Shown: positions 16,641-28,366, counted from the first letter of the stretch. The stretch is 64,000 nucleotides of DNA from DASTFY01 sp963769115 (GCA_963769115.1 CAVYKN010000020.1:124001-188000), one strand, 5' to 3'. The notes: a model not told the origin generated them from the letters alone. A program made the numbers and translations.

Positions 16641-17156
16641 TCAGTCGGCCGTCGGACCCTCGGCCCGGACCTTGGCCACCTCGGCCATGGCCTCCCGCAA
16701 CTGGTTGATCCACGCCTCCTCGTTCCGCCCGACCAGCCGTACGCACCAGGCGAGCGCCTCCGAGCGGCTGCGGGCGATTCCGGCGTCGATGAGCGTGTCG
16801 AGCACTTCGCGCTCGGCCATCCGCAGCCGGGTCATCACCGGGACGCTTGCCGTGGTGAAGCACGTCTCGACCTCGCCGCATCGCGCGGCCCACGACACCT
16901 TCCGACCGAAGCGGTGCTCGGCCTCGCGGGCGATGGCGATGCGCTGCTCCCTGGTGTCCTCCCGATAGGCGCCGATCCGGCTGGCCAGGGCGACGCGCTG
17001 GCCGTCGGGCCCCAGGTCATCGCCCAGGTCGGGCGCGGGCAGCACACCGGTCACCACCACCTCGTCCCGATCGACGGCCACGGTCACCGGCTCGGTGAAC
17101 CAACCGTCGGGGATGCGGCCCCGGAACCAGGCGGTGAGCGTCTCTTCAGTCGACAT
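16641..17156 (-). CDS. Hypothetical protein with helical C-terminal domain
   Basis: A 171-aa protein of unknown function found in actinobacteria. The N-terminal half is a mixed fold (WFRGRIPDGWFTEPVTVAVD, VVTGVLPAPDLGDD) with a mid-part REQRIAIAREAEHRFGRKVSW. The C-terminal third, RLRMAEREVLDTLIDAGIAR followed by SRSEALAWCVRLV, looks like a ribbon-helix-helix or similar DNA-binding-type helical unit. It may be a regulator, but I would not assign this. ATG 17156 follows a locally AT-rich promoter-like stretch (about 17160-17185). Confidence 0.7.
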   Translation of the reverse strand: MSTEETLTAWFRGRIPDGWFTEPVTVAVDRDEVVVTGVLPAPDLGDDLGPDGQRVALASRIGAYREDTREQRIAIAREAEHRFGRKVSWAARCGEVETCFTTASVPVMTRLRMAEREVLDTLIDAGIARSRSEALAWCVRLVGRNEEAWINQLREAMAEVAKVRAEGPTAD

Positions 17157-17198
17157 GGTGTTGAGATTACATGATTACGGACTTACTGACCAGGTCCC

Positions 17199-18174
17199 TC
17201 ACCAGGAGGTCTGGCTGGCCGTGCCAGTGAAGCGGTGGATGGTGACGCCCGCCTCGGCCACCTCCTGGGCCAGGTCACGGGTGGGCAGCGCCTCGTCGCC
17301 GAGCACGACCAGGCCGGTAGGGAACCGCCCGGCGCCCGCCGCCGCGGCGGCAACGCTGGCCATCGCGGCCGCCACCGCGCCCAGCGGGCAGGCGACGCCC
17401 AGCACCACCGCGTCCCGGCTGACCCCCGCGTGCCCGCGGACCTCGACGCGCACGCCGCCCTCGCGCGCCTCCGGGTGCGGCGGGCGCAGCATGGGTAGTC
17501 GGGCGGTCAGCCGGTCGCGCCGAGTCGCGGTCAGGCGGGCCGTGATGCGGGAAGCGGTCGGGAAGGCCCGGTGCAGGAGCACCGGATCCGGGAGGGCGGC
17601 GCGGTAGCAGTCGTGGGCGCCGATGGGGTCGGGGAACCAGCACAGCTCGCGACCGGTGCCGCCCTGGCCGCTCCTGCCAGGCCCCGTCGTACCACGTGCG
17701 GCTCGTCGAGCCGAGGGCCTCGTGGTGCTGGCGGGCGCAGGCCGGCCCGCCGGTGCCGTGGATGGTCACATGGAGCTCGTCGACGGAGTCCAGATCGGTG
17801 GCCGCGAGGCGGCCCAGCAGGCCTGTCAGACCGGGGGACGCGGCGGCGCCGACCACGAGGCAGCGCCCGGCCTGTTGCGCCGCCCGCTCCATGGCGATCA
17901 GGGCATCGACGTCGGCGCAGTCGTCGCTGGTCGTGACCACATGGCACCCGGCGGCGAGCAGCACGGCGGCCGGCGACTGCTGGGGTGACGGTGTGGTGAG
18001 GACGATGACCGAGGCCTGGGCCCGGAGCTCCCGCTCGTCGACACGACGGACCTTCGTGCTCGTGGCGGGATGCGCGGGGCTGAGGACGAGCACCTCGTCG
18101 ACGTCGGGGCGCTCGACGAGGTGCGCCACCGCCCGCCGGCCGACGACGCCGTATCCGGCGACGCCGACGCGCAT
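17199..18174 (-). CDS. Saccharopine dehydrogenase-like NAD(P)-binding protein, frameshifted
   Basis: Rossmann-fold oxidoreductase, about 324 aa. The nucleotide-binding turn GVAGYGVVGRRAVAHL starts at residue 4, followed by VIVLTTPSPQQSPAA and VVGAAASPGLTGLLGR, as in saccharopine-dehydrogenase-like proteins. The first frame fails at about 17680; the second frame continues TGRELCWFPDP, RAALPDPVLLHRAFP and a C-terminal domain to 17199. One single-base indel explains it. ATG 18174 overlaps the stop of an upstream small membrane-protein gene (TGATG), so the two are coupled. Substrate unknown. Confidence 0.77.
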
Positions 18175-18311
18175 CAGGGGCGCTCGGTGAAGGGGACCTC
18201 GTGCCAGCCGCCGCGCTGGGGCGGTACCCCTCCACGGCCCCGCACCCGGAGCACCGAGGCGATGAGCCCGGCCACCCCCACGGCCAGCAGGGCCCGACTG
18301 ATGACCTTCAC
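18174..18311 (-). CDS. Small single-span membrane protein
   Basis: A 45-aa reading frame starting at GTG 18311: one hydrophobic helix (ISRALLAVGVAGLIASVL) followed by a basic, Gly/Pro-rich tail (RGRGGVPPQRGG). The stop overlaps the start of the dehydrogenase gene by one base, typical of coupled genes, which is the main support. It is too short for confident prediction, and the long upstream open frame is not part of it. Confidence 0.45.
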   Translation of the reverse strand: MKVISRALLAVGVAGLIASVLRVRGRGGVPPQRGGWHEVPFTERP

Positions 18312-18426
18312 GACCGGCCCCTCACGACCGCACTGGCCCGGCGTGGGCGCGTGGGGCCAGGACGGCGCTCGGCATCGCCGCAGACTACTGCCCGGCTCCG
18401 ATCGGGCCGGGGCGCTGTCCCTCGAC

Positions 18427-18477
18427 GGTTCTCGCGGGCGACGGGACCAGGAACGGCCACTGGATCCCGCGAGAACC
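18427..18477. promoter_or_regulatory. 12-bp inverted repeat in divergent gap
   Basis: GGTTCTCGCGGG (18427-18438) and CCCGCGAGAACC (18466-18477) are a perfect inverted repeat separated by 27 bp; allowing one bulged C, the arms extend to 15 bp. Each arm is followed by a copy of GCGACGGG. The repeat sits between the divergent small membrane-protein gene and the DUF899 gene, where operators for either could lie. A second small stem, GGGCC-GGTC-GGCCC, lies near 18500-18515. I see no gene between 18312 and 18560. Confidence 0.55.
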
Positions 18478-18560
18478 TCGTGCGCGACGGGCGATGAGTT
18501 TGGGCCGGTCGGCCCGTCGGTACTGGTGCGCCTGTGAGGGGCCGGATCGAAAGGAACAAC

Positions 18561-19253
18561 GTGGCTGCATTGACGTCCGCTGCTGAGCTGGCGGCGAAGA
18601 ACCCCATCCGACACCCCAACGAGTCCGAGGAGTACCGGCGGGCCCGCCAGGACCTCCTCGTCGAGGAGATCGAGCTGCGCCGCCAGGCCGAGCGCGTCGC
18701 CTCGCTCCGGCGCGATCTGCCCCCCGGTGGCGAGGTCCCCCGCGAGTACCACTTCACGGACGAGGGCGGGGCCGACGTGTCGCTCGAGGACCTGTTCGGC
18801 GACCATGACACGCTCGTCATCTACAGCTACATGTTCGGCCCGCAGCGCGAGGAGCCGTGCCCGATGTGCACCTCGCTCATGGGCGGTTTCGACCACAAGA
18901 TCGCCGACATCCGTCAGCGGGTCGCCATCGCCTTCACGGCCCGGTCACCGATCGAGCGGCTCATCGAGGCCAAGAAGGCGCGCGGCTGGACCGATCTCCC
19001 CGTCTACAGCGACCAGCAGGGCGACTACACGAGGGATTACGTGTCGGCGGAGGACGCCGACATGCCGGCCTACAACGTGTTCACCCGCCAGGATGGCGTG
19101 ATCCGCCACTTCTGGAGCGAGGAGGTCGGCGGTGACATGGCCGACCCGGACCAGGATCCGCGTGGCGCGGTCGAGATGGATCCGCTGTGGCTGCTCCTCG
19201 ACACGGTCCCCGAGGGCCGGGGCACCGACTGGCGTCCCCAACTGAGGTACTGA
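18561..19253 (+). CDS. DUF899 thioredoxin-like protein
   Basis: A 230-aa DUF899 protein with a thioredoxin-like fold and unknown function. Family features: REYHFTDEGGADVSLEDLF, LVIYSYMFGPQREEPCPMC with a CPMC dithiol at about residue 105, FTARSPIERL, a central region rich in Asp, and the C-terminal FWSEEV motif. GTG 18561 is chosen because AAAGGA precedes it by 6 bp and it gives the standard N-terminus; the frame is open for nine more codons upstream. It is monocistronic. Confidence 0.85.
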   Translation: MAALTSAAELAAKNPIRHPNESEEYRRARQDLLVEEIELRRQAERVASLRRDLPPGGEVPREYHFTDEGGADVSLEDLFGDHDTLVIYSYMFGPQREEPCPMCTSLMGGFDHKIADIRQRVAIAFTARSPIERLIEAKKARGWTDLPVYSDQQGDYTRDYVSAEDADMPAYNVFTRQDGVIRHFWSEEVGGDMADPDQDPRGAVEMDPLWLLLDTVPEGRGTDWRPQLRY

Positions 19254-19504
19254 CCTGTAAGACCGACGGCACTGGGGTCACTCGACTCGACGACGACGGA
19301 GTCGACCTGTCCCAAAGCGGCGGGTTCCTCGATGACCTCCGCCGTCCCCGCCGGCGAGGGCACCTCAGTGGTCCGGACGGTTGTGCTTCGTAGAGTCCCG
19401 GCATGCGAGCCGACGCGCAGCGGAGCCGACGCCTCCTCCTGGACGCCGCGTGTGGCCCGTCATGCCTCGGCTCCAGGTCAGGCCGCGTCCGGTCTCGACC
19501 TCGG
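19254..19504. other. Intergenic region without recognised gene
   Basis: About 250 bp between DUF899 and tRNA-Ile. I looked for the tRNA-Ala that often follows this tRNA-Ile in actinobacteria and did not find it. No terminator or coding signal is clear. Confidence 0.5.
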
Positions 19505-19578
19505 TGGGGCTAACAAGAATCGAACTTGTGACCTCATCCTTATCAGGGATGCGCTCTAACCGACTGAGCTATAGCCCC
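19505..19578 (-). tRNA. tRNA-Ile (GAT)
   Basis: A 74-nt cloverleaf on the minus strand. The acceptor GGGGCTA pairs with TAGCCCC and has discriminator A. The D-arm is AGCTCAGTCGGTTAGAGC. The anticodon stem CATCC/GGATG encloses CTGATAA with anticodon GAT, and the T-arm contains GTTCGATTC. CCA is not encoded (the next bases read CCG). Its place just beyond DUF3566 and gyrA matches the standard actinobacterial origin region. Confidence 0.96.
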
Positions 19579-19619
19579 GGCACCGGAGCGTCGAGGCTAC
19601 CGGCAGGGAGGCGATGCCC

Positions 19620-20760
19620 TCAACCGTTTGCGGGGCGGGAGCGCTCCAGCGGAGGAGGTGCCGGCAGGTCGGACACAGGGGTCACGACGGGCTTCGACGG
19701 ACGGATGACCCGACGGCGCCGGCGCCGGCGCACGACGTCGTCCCGGGCGATGACCTCGCGCTCGAGGACCGTCAGGCGGATGCCACCGGTCAGGTCGGCG
19801 ATGAGGTTGAACAGCACGGCCATGACGACGGTCAGGCCGGTACCGGCGACGACGAACAGCGCGGTGAGCGTCAACCCCGCCCGGAACAACGGCTCGGACT
19901 GCAGCTCGAAGGTGTCGTAGCCGAACGCCTCCCGGAAGAATCCCTCGACGTTGTCGAGCGTGCCGGTCGACTGCGCCAGGTTCCAGAGCAGCACCCCGGC
20001 GGTGATGAGCACGACGCCCATCGCCAGGAAGAAGATGAGGGCCACCTTGAAGACCGACCACGCGTCGACCGAGCGCACGACCCGGGTGACCTTGCGGACC
20101 CGCGGGCGGGCTCGACGGCGAGGCCGAGGGGGCGGAGGCACGACGGCAGGAGTAGGAGTCGCGACAGGCTCGAGGACCTGCGTCTCCGGCTGAGCGTTCA
20201 GCGTCGGAACGGCGATGGTCGGCGCAGGCTCGTTCGGCAGGGCTACGGGCGCAGTGCGGGGCGGCGCCGGCGCGTACATGGCGGCTGCGACGGCGGCCGC
20301 CGCGGTCGCGCCGGGCGGAAGGGTCGTGCTGGTGGGGGCGTCGGCGGACCAGTCGCTCTCGGTGTCGGAGGCACCGCCGGCGAGGAGCGGGTCGACAGGC
20401 GACCGGCTGCTCCGTGCCACCGCTCGTGTCGTTGTCGTCCGACGCGGTGTCGCCGTCGGTCGTCGCCGTCTCCTCGGCACCGGCGGCGCCGGCCACGAGG
20501 AGGGCACGCTGGCGGGCGGTGCGCTTGCGGGCGGGCCGGGGGGTACGGGTGGTGGGGCGGGACTCGTCCTGACCGGCGCCGTTCGTGGTCGCCGTGCCGG
20601 ACTCGTCCGCGGCCGCGTCCTCCGCCGTGTTCTTTGCCGGGGCGGGCGCGGGCGACGGCGCCCCGTTGGTCACCTCCGGTGCCTCGCCACGACCGTCCAG
20701 GTCGTCGTCATCGACCGCGGTCACGACGTCGGCCCGGTTGTCCAGTGCCATCCCCGGCAC
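19620..20760 (-). CDS. DUF3566 membrane protein, frameshifted
   Basis: DUF3566 protein, the usual neighbour of gyrA in actinobacteria. The N-terminal two-thirds is a low-complexity Ala/Pro/Thr/Asp-rich cytoplasmic region. The C-terminal domain has two transmembrane helices (VFKVALIFFLAMGVVLITAG and LTLTALFVVAGTGLTVVMAV) and ends in a basic stretch (RRRRRRRVIRPSK). The N-terminal frame (MALDNRADVVTAVDDDD; ATG 20760 or 20751) must shift at about 20400 to the frame carrying SDTESDWSADAP and the domain. Mycobacterial members act at the septum, but function here is unproven. Confidence 0.83.
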
Positions 20761-20778
20761 TGTAACCCGCGACGGCCG

Positions 20779-21150
20779 TCAACCTCCGGTCACGGGCGGC
20801 GAGCGTTCGGCCGGCAGGCCGTCAGGACCAGGGCCGTCGTCGGCCACCATGGCTGCGCGTGCCGTCGCCGACGCACCGTCGACGCGGACGGTCACGGTCA
20901 CCCCGCCGTCCGTGTCGGAGTAGGACACCAGCGTGCCGCCGTTCTCGGCGGCCATCGTGGCGGCTGCGGCCCGCCCGGCCGCCGCTCCGGCCAGGGCCGC
21001 GGCATCGGCAGCGGTGCGGGCCCTGGCGGCGGCGGCCACCCGCTGGCCCAGCTGGCCGATGCCCAGGATCAGGACGGCGGCCACGGCCATCACCGCGGCC
21101 AGGAGCGGCACCGCCTGCCCGGCTTCCGCACGGGGAGGAACGTTCCTCAT
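20779..21150 (-). CDS. TadE/TadG-like (Rv3654c-type) protein
   Basis: A 123-aa protein with one N-terminal transmembrane helix (VPLLAAVMAVAAVLILGIG) preceded by AEAGQA, then an Ala-rich helix RARTAADAAALAGAA and a small beta domain (VTVTVRVDGASATA). This is the pattern of Flp-pilus TadE/TadG-like pseudopilins, specifically the short Rv3654c type. Those genes normally sit in a tad/secretion locus; none is nearby. Here it is alone between gyrA and DUF3566 on the same strand. Confidence 0.72.
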   Translation of the reverse strand: MRNVPPRAEAGQAVPLLAAVMAVAAVLILGIGQLGQRVAAAARARTAADAAALAGAAAGRAAAATMAAENGGTLVSYSDTDGGVTVTVRVDGASATARAAMVADDGPGPDGLPAERSPPVTGG

Positions 21151-21236
21151 GCAACATCCTTCGACGAAGGTGGAGTCGGGGGAAGTTGCGAAGGGAAGGA
21201 AGGCCGACGCGCTCGCCGGCGAAGGTCAGGCGAACG

Positions 21237-23734
21237 TCAGCTGTCGCCGTTGCCGCCCAGGATGGGCGCTACCGAGGCCACGTATTGCCCGGCGTCCAGG
21301 TTCATGATGCGGACGCCAGTGGCCGTGCGGCCCTGCGAGGAGATCTCCCGGACCGAGGTGCGGATGGCGACGCCTCCCGACGACACGGCGACGATCTCGT
21401 CCTCCAGGCCGACCATGAACGCCGCGACCACGTGACCCTTGCGGCTCGTCAGCTTGATGCCGATGACGCCTTGGCCGCCGCGGCCCTGCCGGTTGAAGTG
21501 CTCGAGTTGCGTGCGCTTGCCGTAGCCGGCCTCGGTCACCATGAGGATGGCGACGTCGTCGCGGGCCACATCGACGGAGACGACGGAGTCGCCCGCCTTC
21601 AGCTTCATGCCCCGCACCCCGGCCGCGGCCCGGCCCATGGGCCGCACCTCGTCCTCGCTGAAGCGGATGGTCTGGCCCGAGCGGCTGACCATGAAGATGT
21701 CGTCGCCGGTCGTCGTCTCGATGACGCGGACCAGCTCGTCCCCTTCGCGCAGGTTGAGGGCGATGAGGCCGTCGCGCCGGGACGAGTCGTACTCGGTGAA
21801 CACCGTGCGCTTCACCTGGCCCCGGCGGGTGGCGAAGAAGAGGAAGCGCTCGCCGGCGAACGTGCGGGTGTCGATGATGGCCCGGATCGTCTCGCCCGCC
21901 ACGAGCGGCAGCAAGTTGACGATGGGGATGCCCTTCGCGGTGCGCTCCCGCTCCGGGATGTCCATGGCCCGCAGCCGGTAGACCTTGCCGCGGTTGGAGA
22001 AGAACAGCAGGTGGGCGTGGGCCGTGGTGAAGATGACGTGGCTGACCAGGTCATCGGCCTTCAACTTGGCCCCGGCGACGCCTCGCCCGCCGCGGCCCTG
22101 CGTCTTGAAGGCGTCGGCGTCGACCGTCTTGACGTAGCCGGCCTCCGTCATGACGACGACCAGCTCCTTGTCCTCCACCAGGTCCTCGACGGACATGTCA
22201 CCGTCGTCCAGCACGACCTCGGCGGCGCGCTTCGTGGCGAACTGCTCCTTGATGGCCAACAGGTCCTGCTTGATGACGGCCCTCAGGCGGCCGTCGTCGG
22301 CGAGGATCGCCTCGAGCTCGGCGATGAGCTCACGCAGCTTCTCGAGCTTCTGCTCGATGTCGATGCGGGACAGACGGGTGAGCTGGCCGAGGCGCATCTC
22401 GAGGATGTGCTCGGCCTGGAGCTCGGTGAAGCCGAACTGCTCGATGAGGCCTGAGCGGGCGGCGGCGCGATCCTCGCTGGCCCGGATGAGCGCGATGACC
22501 TCGTCGATCACGTTGAGGGCCCGGAGGAGGCCCTCCTGGATCTCCTCGTCGCGGCGGGCCTTGTCCAGCCGGTACTGCGACCTCCGGGTGATGACCTCGA
22601 CCTGGTGCGCGATGTAGCCCTGGAGGGCCTGCACCAGGTTGAGCGTCCGAGGCACGCCATCGACCAGCGCCACCATGTTGACGGCGAAGCTGGTCTGGAG
22701 CTGCGTCTGCTTGAACAGGTTGTTGAGCACGACGTTGGGGTTGGCGTCGCGTCGCAACGAGATCACGAGACTCGTCTTGCCGCCGGCCGAGTTGTCGTTG
22801 ACGTCGGCGATGCCTTCGAGGTCGCCGGCGTCCACCAGCTCCTGGATGCGCCCGGCGATGGCCTTGCAGCTGGCCTGGTAGGGCAGCTGCGTCACCACGA
22901 TCTCCATCGGCGCGCCGCGGCGGCTGCTCTCCTCGATGGTCGCCCTGGCCCGCATCTTCACGCTGCCCCGGCCCGTCCGGTAGGCCTCCATGATGCCGGC
23001 CCGCCCCATGATGAAGCCGCCGGTCGGGAAGTCCGGACCGTGCACGAACTGCATCAGGTCGTCGGGCGTGGCGTCAGGGTGGTCGATGAGGTGGACGGTG
23101 GCGTCGATGACCTCGCCCAGGTTGTGGGGCGGGATGTTCGTGGCCATGCCCACGGCGATGCCCTGGCTCCCATTGACCAGCAGGTTGGGGAAGCGGGCCG
23201 GGAGGACGACCGGCTCCTCGTTGGAGGCGTCGTAGGTCGGCACCAGATCGACGGTGTTCTCGTCGATGTCGGCCACCATGTGCATGGCGAGGGCGTGCAG
23301 GCGGCACTCCGTGTAGCGCTCGGCCGCGGGGCCGAAGTCGGGCGAGCCGTAGTTGCCGTGGAAGTCGATGAGCGGATGGCGGAGCGAGAAGGGCTGGGCC
23401 ATGCGGACCAGTGCGTCGTAGATGGCAGGGCCGCCGTGCGGGTGGTACTTGGCCATGGTGTCGCCCGTGACCCGGGCGCACTTCACGAACGGCCGGTCGG
23501 GCCGGAAGCCCTGCTGCTCCATGTCCCAGATGATCCGGCGGTGCACCGGCTTGAGCCCGTCGCGCACGTCCGGGAGCGCCCGGGCCATGATGACGGACAT
23601 GGCGTAGTCCAGGAAGGACCGCTCCATCTCCTCCTGGATCTCGATGGGCTCGATGGCCCCGTGCGTGAGGTCGCGCCCGTCCCCGTCGTCGCCGTCGTCC
23701 GGGGGCAGCGTGCCCCCCGGGTCGTTGCTGTCGC

Positions 23735-23738
<4 letters not shown>
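21237..23738 (-). CDS. gyrA: DNA gyrase subunit A
   Basis: An 833-aa GyrA, the breakage-reunion subunit introducing negative supercoils. The catalytic Tyr is about residue 142 (AERYTECRL). The winged-helix region begins at FLDYAMSVIMARALPDVRDG. The C-terminal beta-pinwheel contains GyrA-box-like motifs QGRGGRGVAG and QGRGGQGVIG. The quinolone-resistance region reads HPHGGPAIYD instead of the usual HPHGD(A/S)xxYD. ATG 23738 overlaps the gyrB stop (ATGA). There is no intein. Unlike gyrB, the frame is uninterrupted. Confidence 0.97.
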
Positions 23739-25688
<1,950 letters not shown>

Positions 25689-25877
25689 GGCGCGACCTTT
25701 CGGGATCGATGAGCGACCGGCGGGACAGCCCCGCTCGCTGGAATCCCCGGACCCCGGGGAGCGCTCAGGACCGTCCTCACGATGGCCTTCATCCTACCAA
25801 GGGGGTGGTGCTCAGAGGCGGAGGCTGGGCCCGCGGCGAGCGGTCCAAACGGGGTTGTTCAGCCCGCCTTCAGCGGC

Positions 25878-26183
25878 TCACCGCGGCGGACGGACGCGCA
25901 GTTCGATGCTGGTCACCTCGTCGGCCCCGGCCACGTCCCGGAGGCGCGCCAGGAGGTCGCTCTCGAGGAACCGCAGCTGGGTCGCCCACGTCGGATGGTC
26001 CACGTCGACCACCAGCCGGCCGTCGGTCAGGGAGGCCGGGCGGGCGTGGGCGGCGATCTGCGGACCGACCGCCTCCTCCCATCGCCCGAACACCCCGGCC
26101 AGGCTGCGGGCGCCGGTGCCGCGCAACGATCGGACGACATCGTCGACGCTGTCGCGCAGCGACCGGGGCTCGCTGTCCGTCAC
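25878..26183 (-). CDS. dciA: DUF721/DciA-family protein
   Basis: A 101-aa DUF721 protein. The family includes DciA, the ancestral loader/operator of replicative helicase DnaB. The core is SLRDSVDDVVRSLRGTGARS, FGRWEEAVGPQIAAHARPAS, LVVDVDHPTWATQLRFLESD, a typical KH-like fold. GTG 26183 overlaps the recF stop (GTGA). There is no dnaC in the window, and dnaB is about 30 kb away, consistent with DciA-dependent loading; that role is inferred from family. About 190 bp without a gene separate it from gyrB. Confidence 0.87.
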   Translation of the reverse strand: MTDSEPRSLRDSVDDVVRSLRGTGARSLAGVFGRWEEAVGPQIAAHARPASLTDGRLVVDVDHPTWATQLRFLESDLLARLRDVAGADEVTSIELRVRPPR

Positions 26184-27259
26184 CCGACCAGCTTGCCCCG
26201 CTCGACGCGCAGCACGCGCTCGGGCTCGGCCAGGTCGGGTAGGGGCCCGGCCGTCGTCAGGAGCACCTGCCCCGGCGGGAGGTGGCGCAGGAGCGCGGCG
26301 CTGCGGGCGGGATCGAGCTCGGAGAAGACGTCGTCCAGCAGCAGCACGGGCGCACTGCCGGTCCGATCGGTCACCAGCCGGTGGCCGGCCAGACGCAGCG
26401 CCAGGGCGAGCGTCCGCTGCTCCCCCTGCGAGGCATGGGTCCGGGCGGGCAGGCCGTCGAGCACGACATCGAGGTCGTCGCGGTGCGGGCCGACCAGGCA
26501 GACCTGCCGGCGCACCTCGTCGGTGCGGGCAGCCGCCAGCGCGTCGGCCAGGCCGGTCCGGCGCCACGGCGGGTCGTACCCGAGCACGACCGCTCCCCCA
26601 CCGGGCGCCAGCTCGCCGTACGCGCGAGCCACCTCCGGAGCCAGCGCCTCCACCAGCTCGGCGCGGGCCCGGCCGATGAGCTCTCCCACCTCGGTCAGCT
26701 TGGTGTTCCACACGTCGAGCGTGAGGGCGGCGTCATCGTCCAGGCGGCCACCGGCCTGCTTCAGCAGCGTCGCCTTGTGGCGCAGGATGCGCTCGAGGTC
26801 CCGGCGGTCGGCGTCGAGGCGCGGATGCAGACCGACCATCGCGAGATCGAGGAAGCGCCGCCGCACGGCCGGGCCTTCCTTGAGCAGCGCCAGGTCGTCG
26901 GGGGAGAACACGGTGACCCGGACCACGTCGAGGAGCTCCGACGGCCGCCGCGGGCGTTGCTTGTTCACGAGCACACGGTCGCGTCCGCCGACGGCGAGCG
27001 CGCACTCGATGGTGACGACGCGCCCGTCCGGCTGCTCCACCTCGGCCCGCACGATCGCTTCCTGGCACCCTTCCCGCACCAGCGCGGCCGGTGGAGCGCC
27101 GCGGAAGCTCTCACGGGTGGGCAGGTAGGCGACGGCCTCGACCAGGTTGGACTTGCCCTGCCCGTTGGCGCCGATCACCGCGGTCAGCCCCGGCCCGAGC
27201 TCGACCGCGACGCTCTCGTAGTTGCGGAAGTCGACGAGCTCCAGCCGGCGGACCCACAC
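26180..27259 (-). CDS. recF: DNA replication and repair protein RecF
   Basis: A 359-aa RecF, an SMC-like ATPase that helps load RecA at single-strand gaps. It starts MWVRRLELVDFRNYESV; Walker A is GANGQGKSNLVEA (about residues 31-43), the ABC signature region is SQGEQRTLALALRLA and Walker B is VLLLDDVFSELD. It lies 12 bp after dnaN and overlaps dciA, giving a dnaN-recF-dciA-gyrB-gyrA order. Full length for the family. Confidence 0.96.
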   Translation of the reverse strand: MWVRRLELVDFRNYESVAVELGPGLTAVIGANGQGKSNLVEAVAYLPTRESFRGAPPAALVREGCQEAIVRAEVEQPDGRVVTIECALAVGGRDRVLVNKQRPRRPSELLDVVRVTVFSPDDLALLKEGPAVRRRFLDLAMVGLHPRLDADRRDLERILRHKATLLKQAGGRLDDDAALTLDVWNTKLTEVGELIGRARAELVEALAPEVARAYGELAPGGGAVVLGYDPPWRRTGLADALAAARTDEVRRQVCLVGPHRDDLDVVLDGLPARTHASQGEQRTLALALRLAGHRLVTDRTGSAPVLLLDDVFSELDPARSAALLRHLPPGQVLLTTAGPLPDLAEPERVLRVERGKLVG

Positions 27260-27271
27260 CCGTCCGGCGAC

Positions 27272-28366
27272 CTACGGGACCCGGACCGGCATGAGGAGGT
27301 AGAGGTAGTCCTCCTGACCGACCGGCCGCACGACCGCAGGCTTGAGCGCGTCGAGGGTGTCGAGCACGACCTCGTCGCCGGCCGCCGCCTCCACCCCGTC
27401 GGCCAGGTACTGCGGGTTGAAGGCCACGGTGAGCGGGGTGCCTTCCACCTGGGCCTCGACGACGGCGTCGGCCGTGCCCTGGTCCTGGTTGACCGTGTTG
27501 AGCCGCACCTCGTCGCCCTCGATGGTGAGACGAACGGGCGTGGCGTCCGCGGCCATGACCCGGACCCGGCGCAGGGCGTCGAGCAGAGCCTCCCGACCGA
27601 CGCGCACGCGGTTGGGATACGAGGCCGGGATGAGCTGGCGGTAGTTCGGGAACTCGCCTTCGATCAGGCGGGTGGTGACCCGCGTGCCTGCCGCCTCGAA
27701 GGTGGCGTCCCGCTCACCGAGACGCATCGTGATCTCGCCTTCCGAGGGAAGGGCCCGCTCGACCTCCCGCAGCGCCCGCGACGGCAGCAGCACCTTCTGC
27801 CCGGCGGCGAGGATCGAGACCTCCGGGAGATCACACACGGCCAGGCGGTAGGAGTCGGTGGCGACGAGTCGCAGGCCCTGGTCCTCGGCGGTGAGGAGCA
27901 CGCCGGTGAGGATCGGCCGGGACTCGTCCTTGCTGGCGGCCCGCTCCACCTGCGACACCGCCTGCAGGAACATCGAGGCCGGCACCGTCACCTTCTCCTC
28001 TGCCGGCTCGGCCAGGCGGGGGAAGTCATCGACCGCGAACGGCCGCACGGTGAACGACGAGCGCTCGGACGTGATCTCCACGGTGTCGCCACCGGCGTCG
28101 ACCATCACCGCGCCAGGGGCCAGCGTCCGCACGGCCTCGGCCGTCAACCGGCCGGGCACGACGCACGCGCCGTCGCGCTCACCGTTGACGTCGATGGTGC
28201 ACCGGATGGTCAGCTCGAGGTCGGTCCCGCTGATCTCGAGCGAGGACCCTTCGAGCCGCAGGCGCACACCTGCCAGCGCGGGCTGTGATCCGGCCCGGCC
28301 CTGGGCGGCGCGGGCCGCCGTGGCCAGCGCCTCGCCGAGGACATCTCGTTCGCAGCGGAACTTCAC
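27272..28366 (-). CDS. dnaN: DNA polymerase III beta clamp
   Basis: A 364-aa sliding clamp with the three-domain repeat of about 120 residues each. It starts MKFRCERDVLGEAL; internal signatures include ARAAQGRAGSQPALAGVRL, RPILTGVLL and the C-terminal YLYLLMPVRVP. Full length and uninterrupted. It is immediately downstream of the origin gap and leads the recF-dciA-gyrBA series. Confidence 0.97.
   Translation of the reverse strand: MKFRCERDVLGEALATAARAAQGRAGSQPALAGVRLRLEGSSLEISGTDLELTIRCTIDVNGERDGACVVPGRLTAEAVRTLAPGAVMVDAGGDTVEITSERSSFTVRPFAVDDFPRLAEPAEEKVTVPASMFLQAVSQVERAASKDESRPILTGVLLTAEDQGLRLVATDSYRLAVCDLPEVSILAAGQKVLLPSRALREVERALPSEGEITMRLGERDATFEAAGTRVTTRLIEGEFPNYRQLIPASYPNRVRVGREALLDALRRVRVMAADATPVRLTIEGDEVRLNTVNQDQGTADAVVEAQVEGTPLTVAFNPQYLADGVEAAAGDEVVLDTLDALKPAVVRPVGQEDYLYLLMPVRVP

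Noticed and set aside
19254..19504. tRNA-Ala next to tRNA-Ile
   Set aside because: Searched by eye for the conserved acceptor and T-arm; not found.
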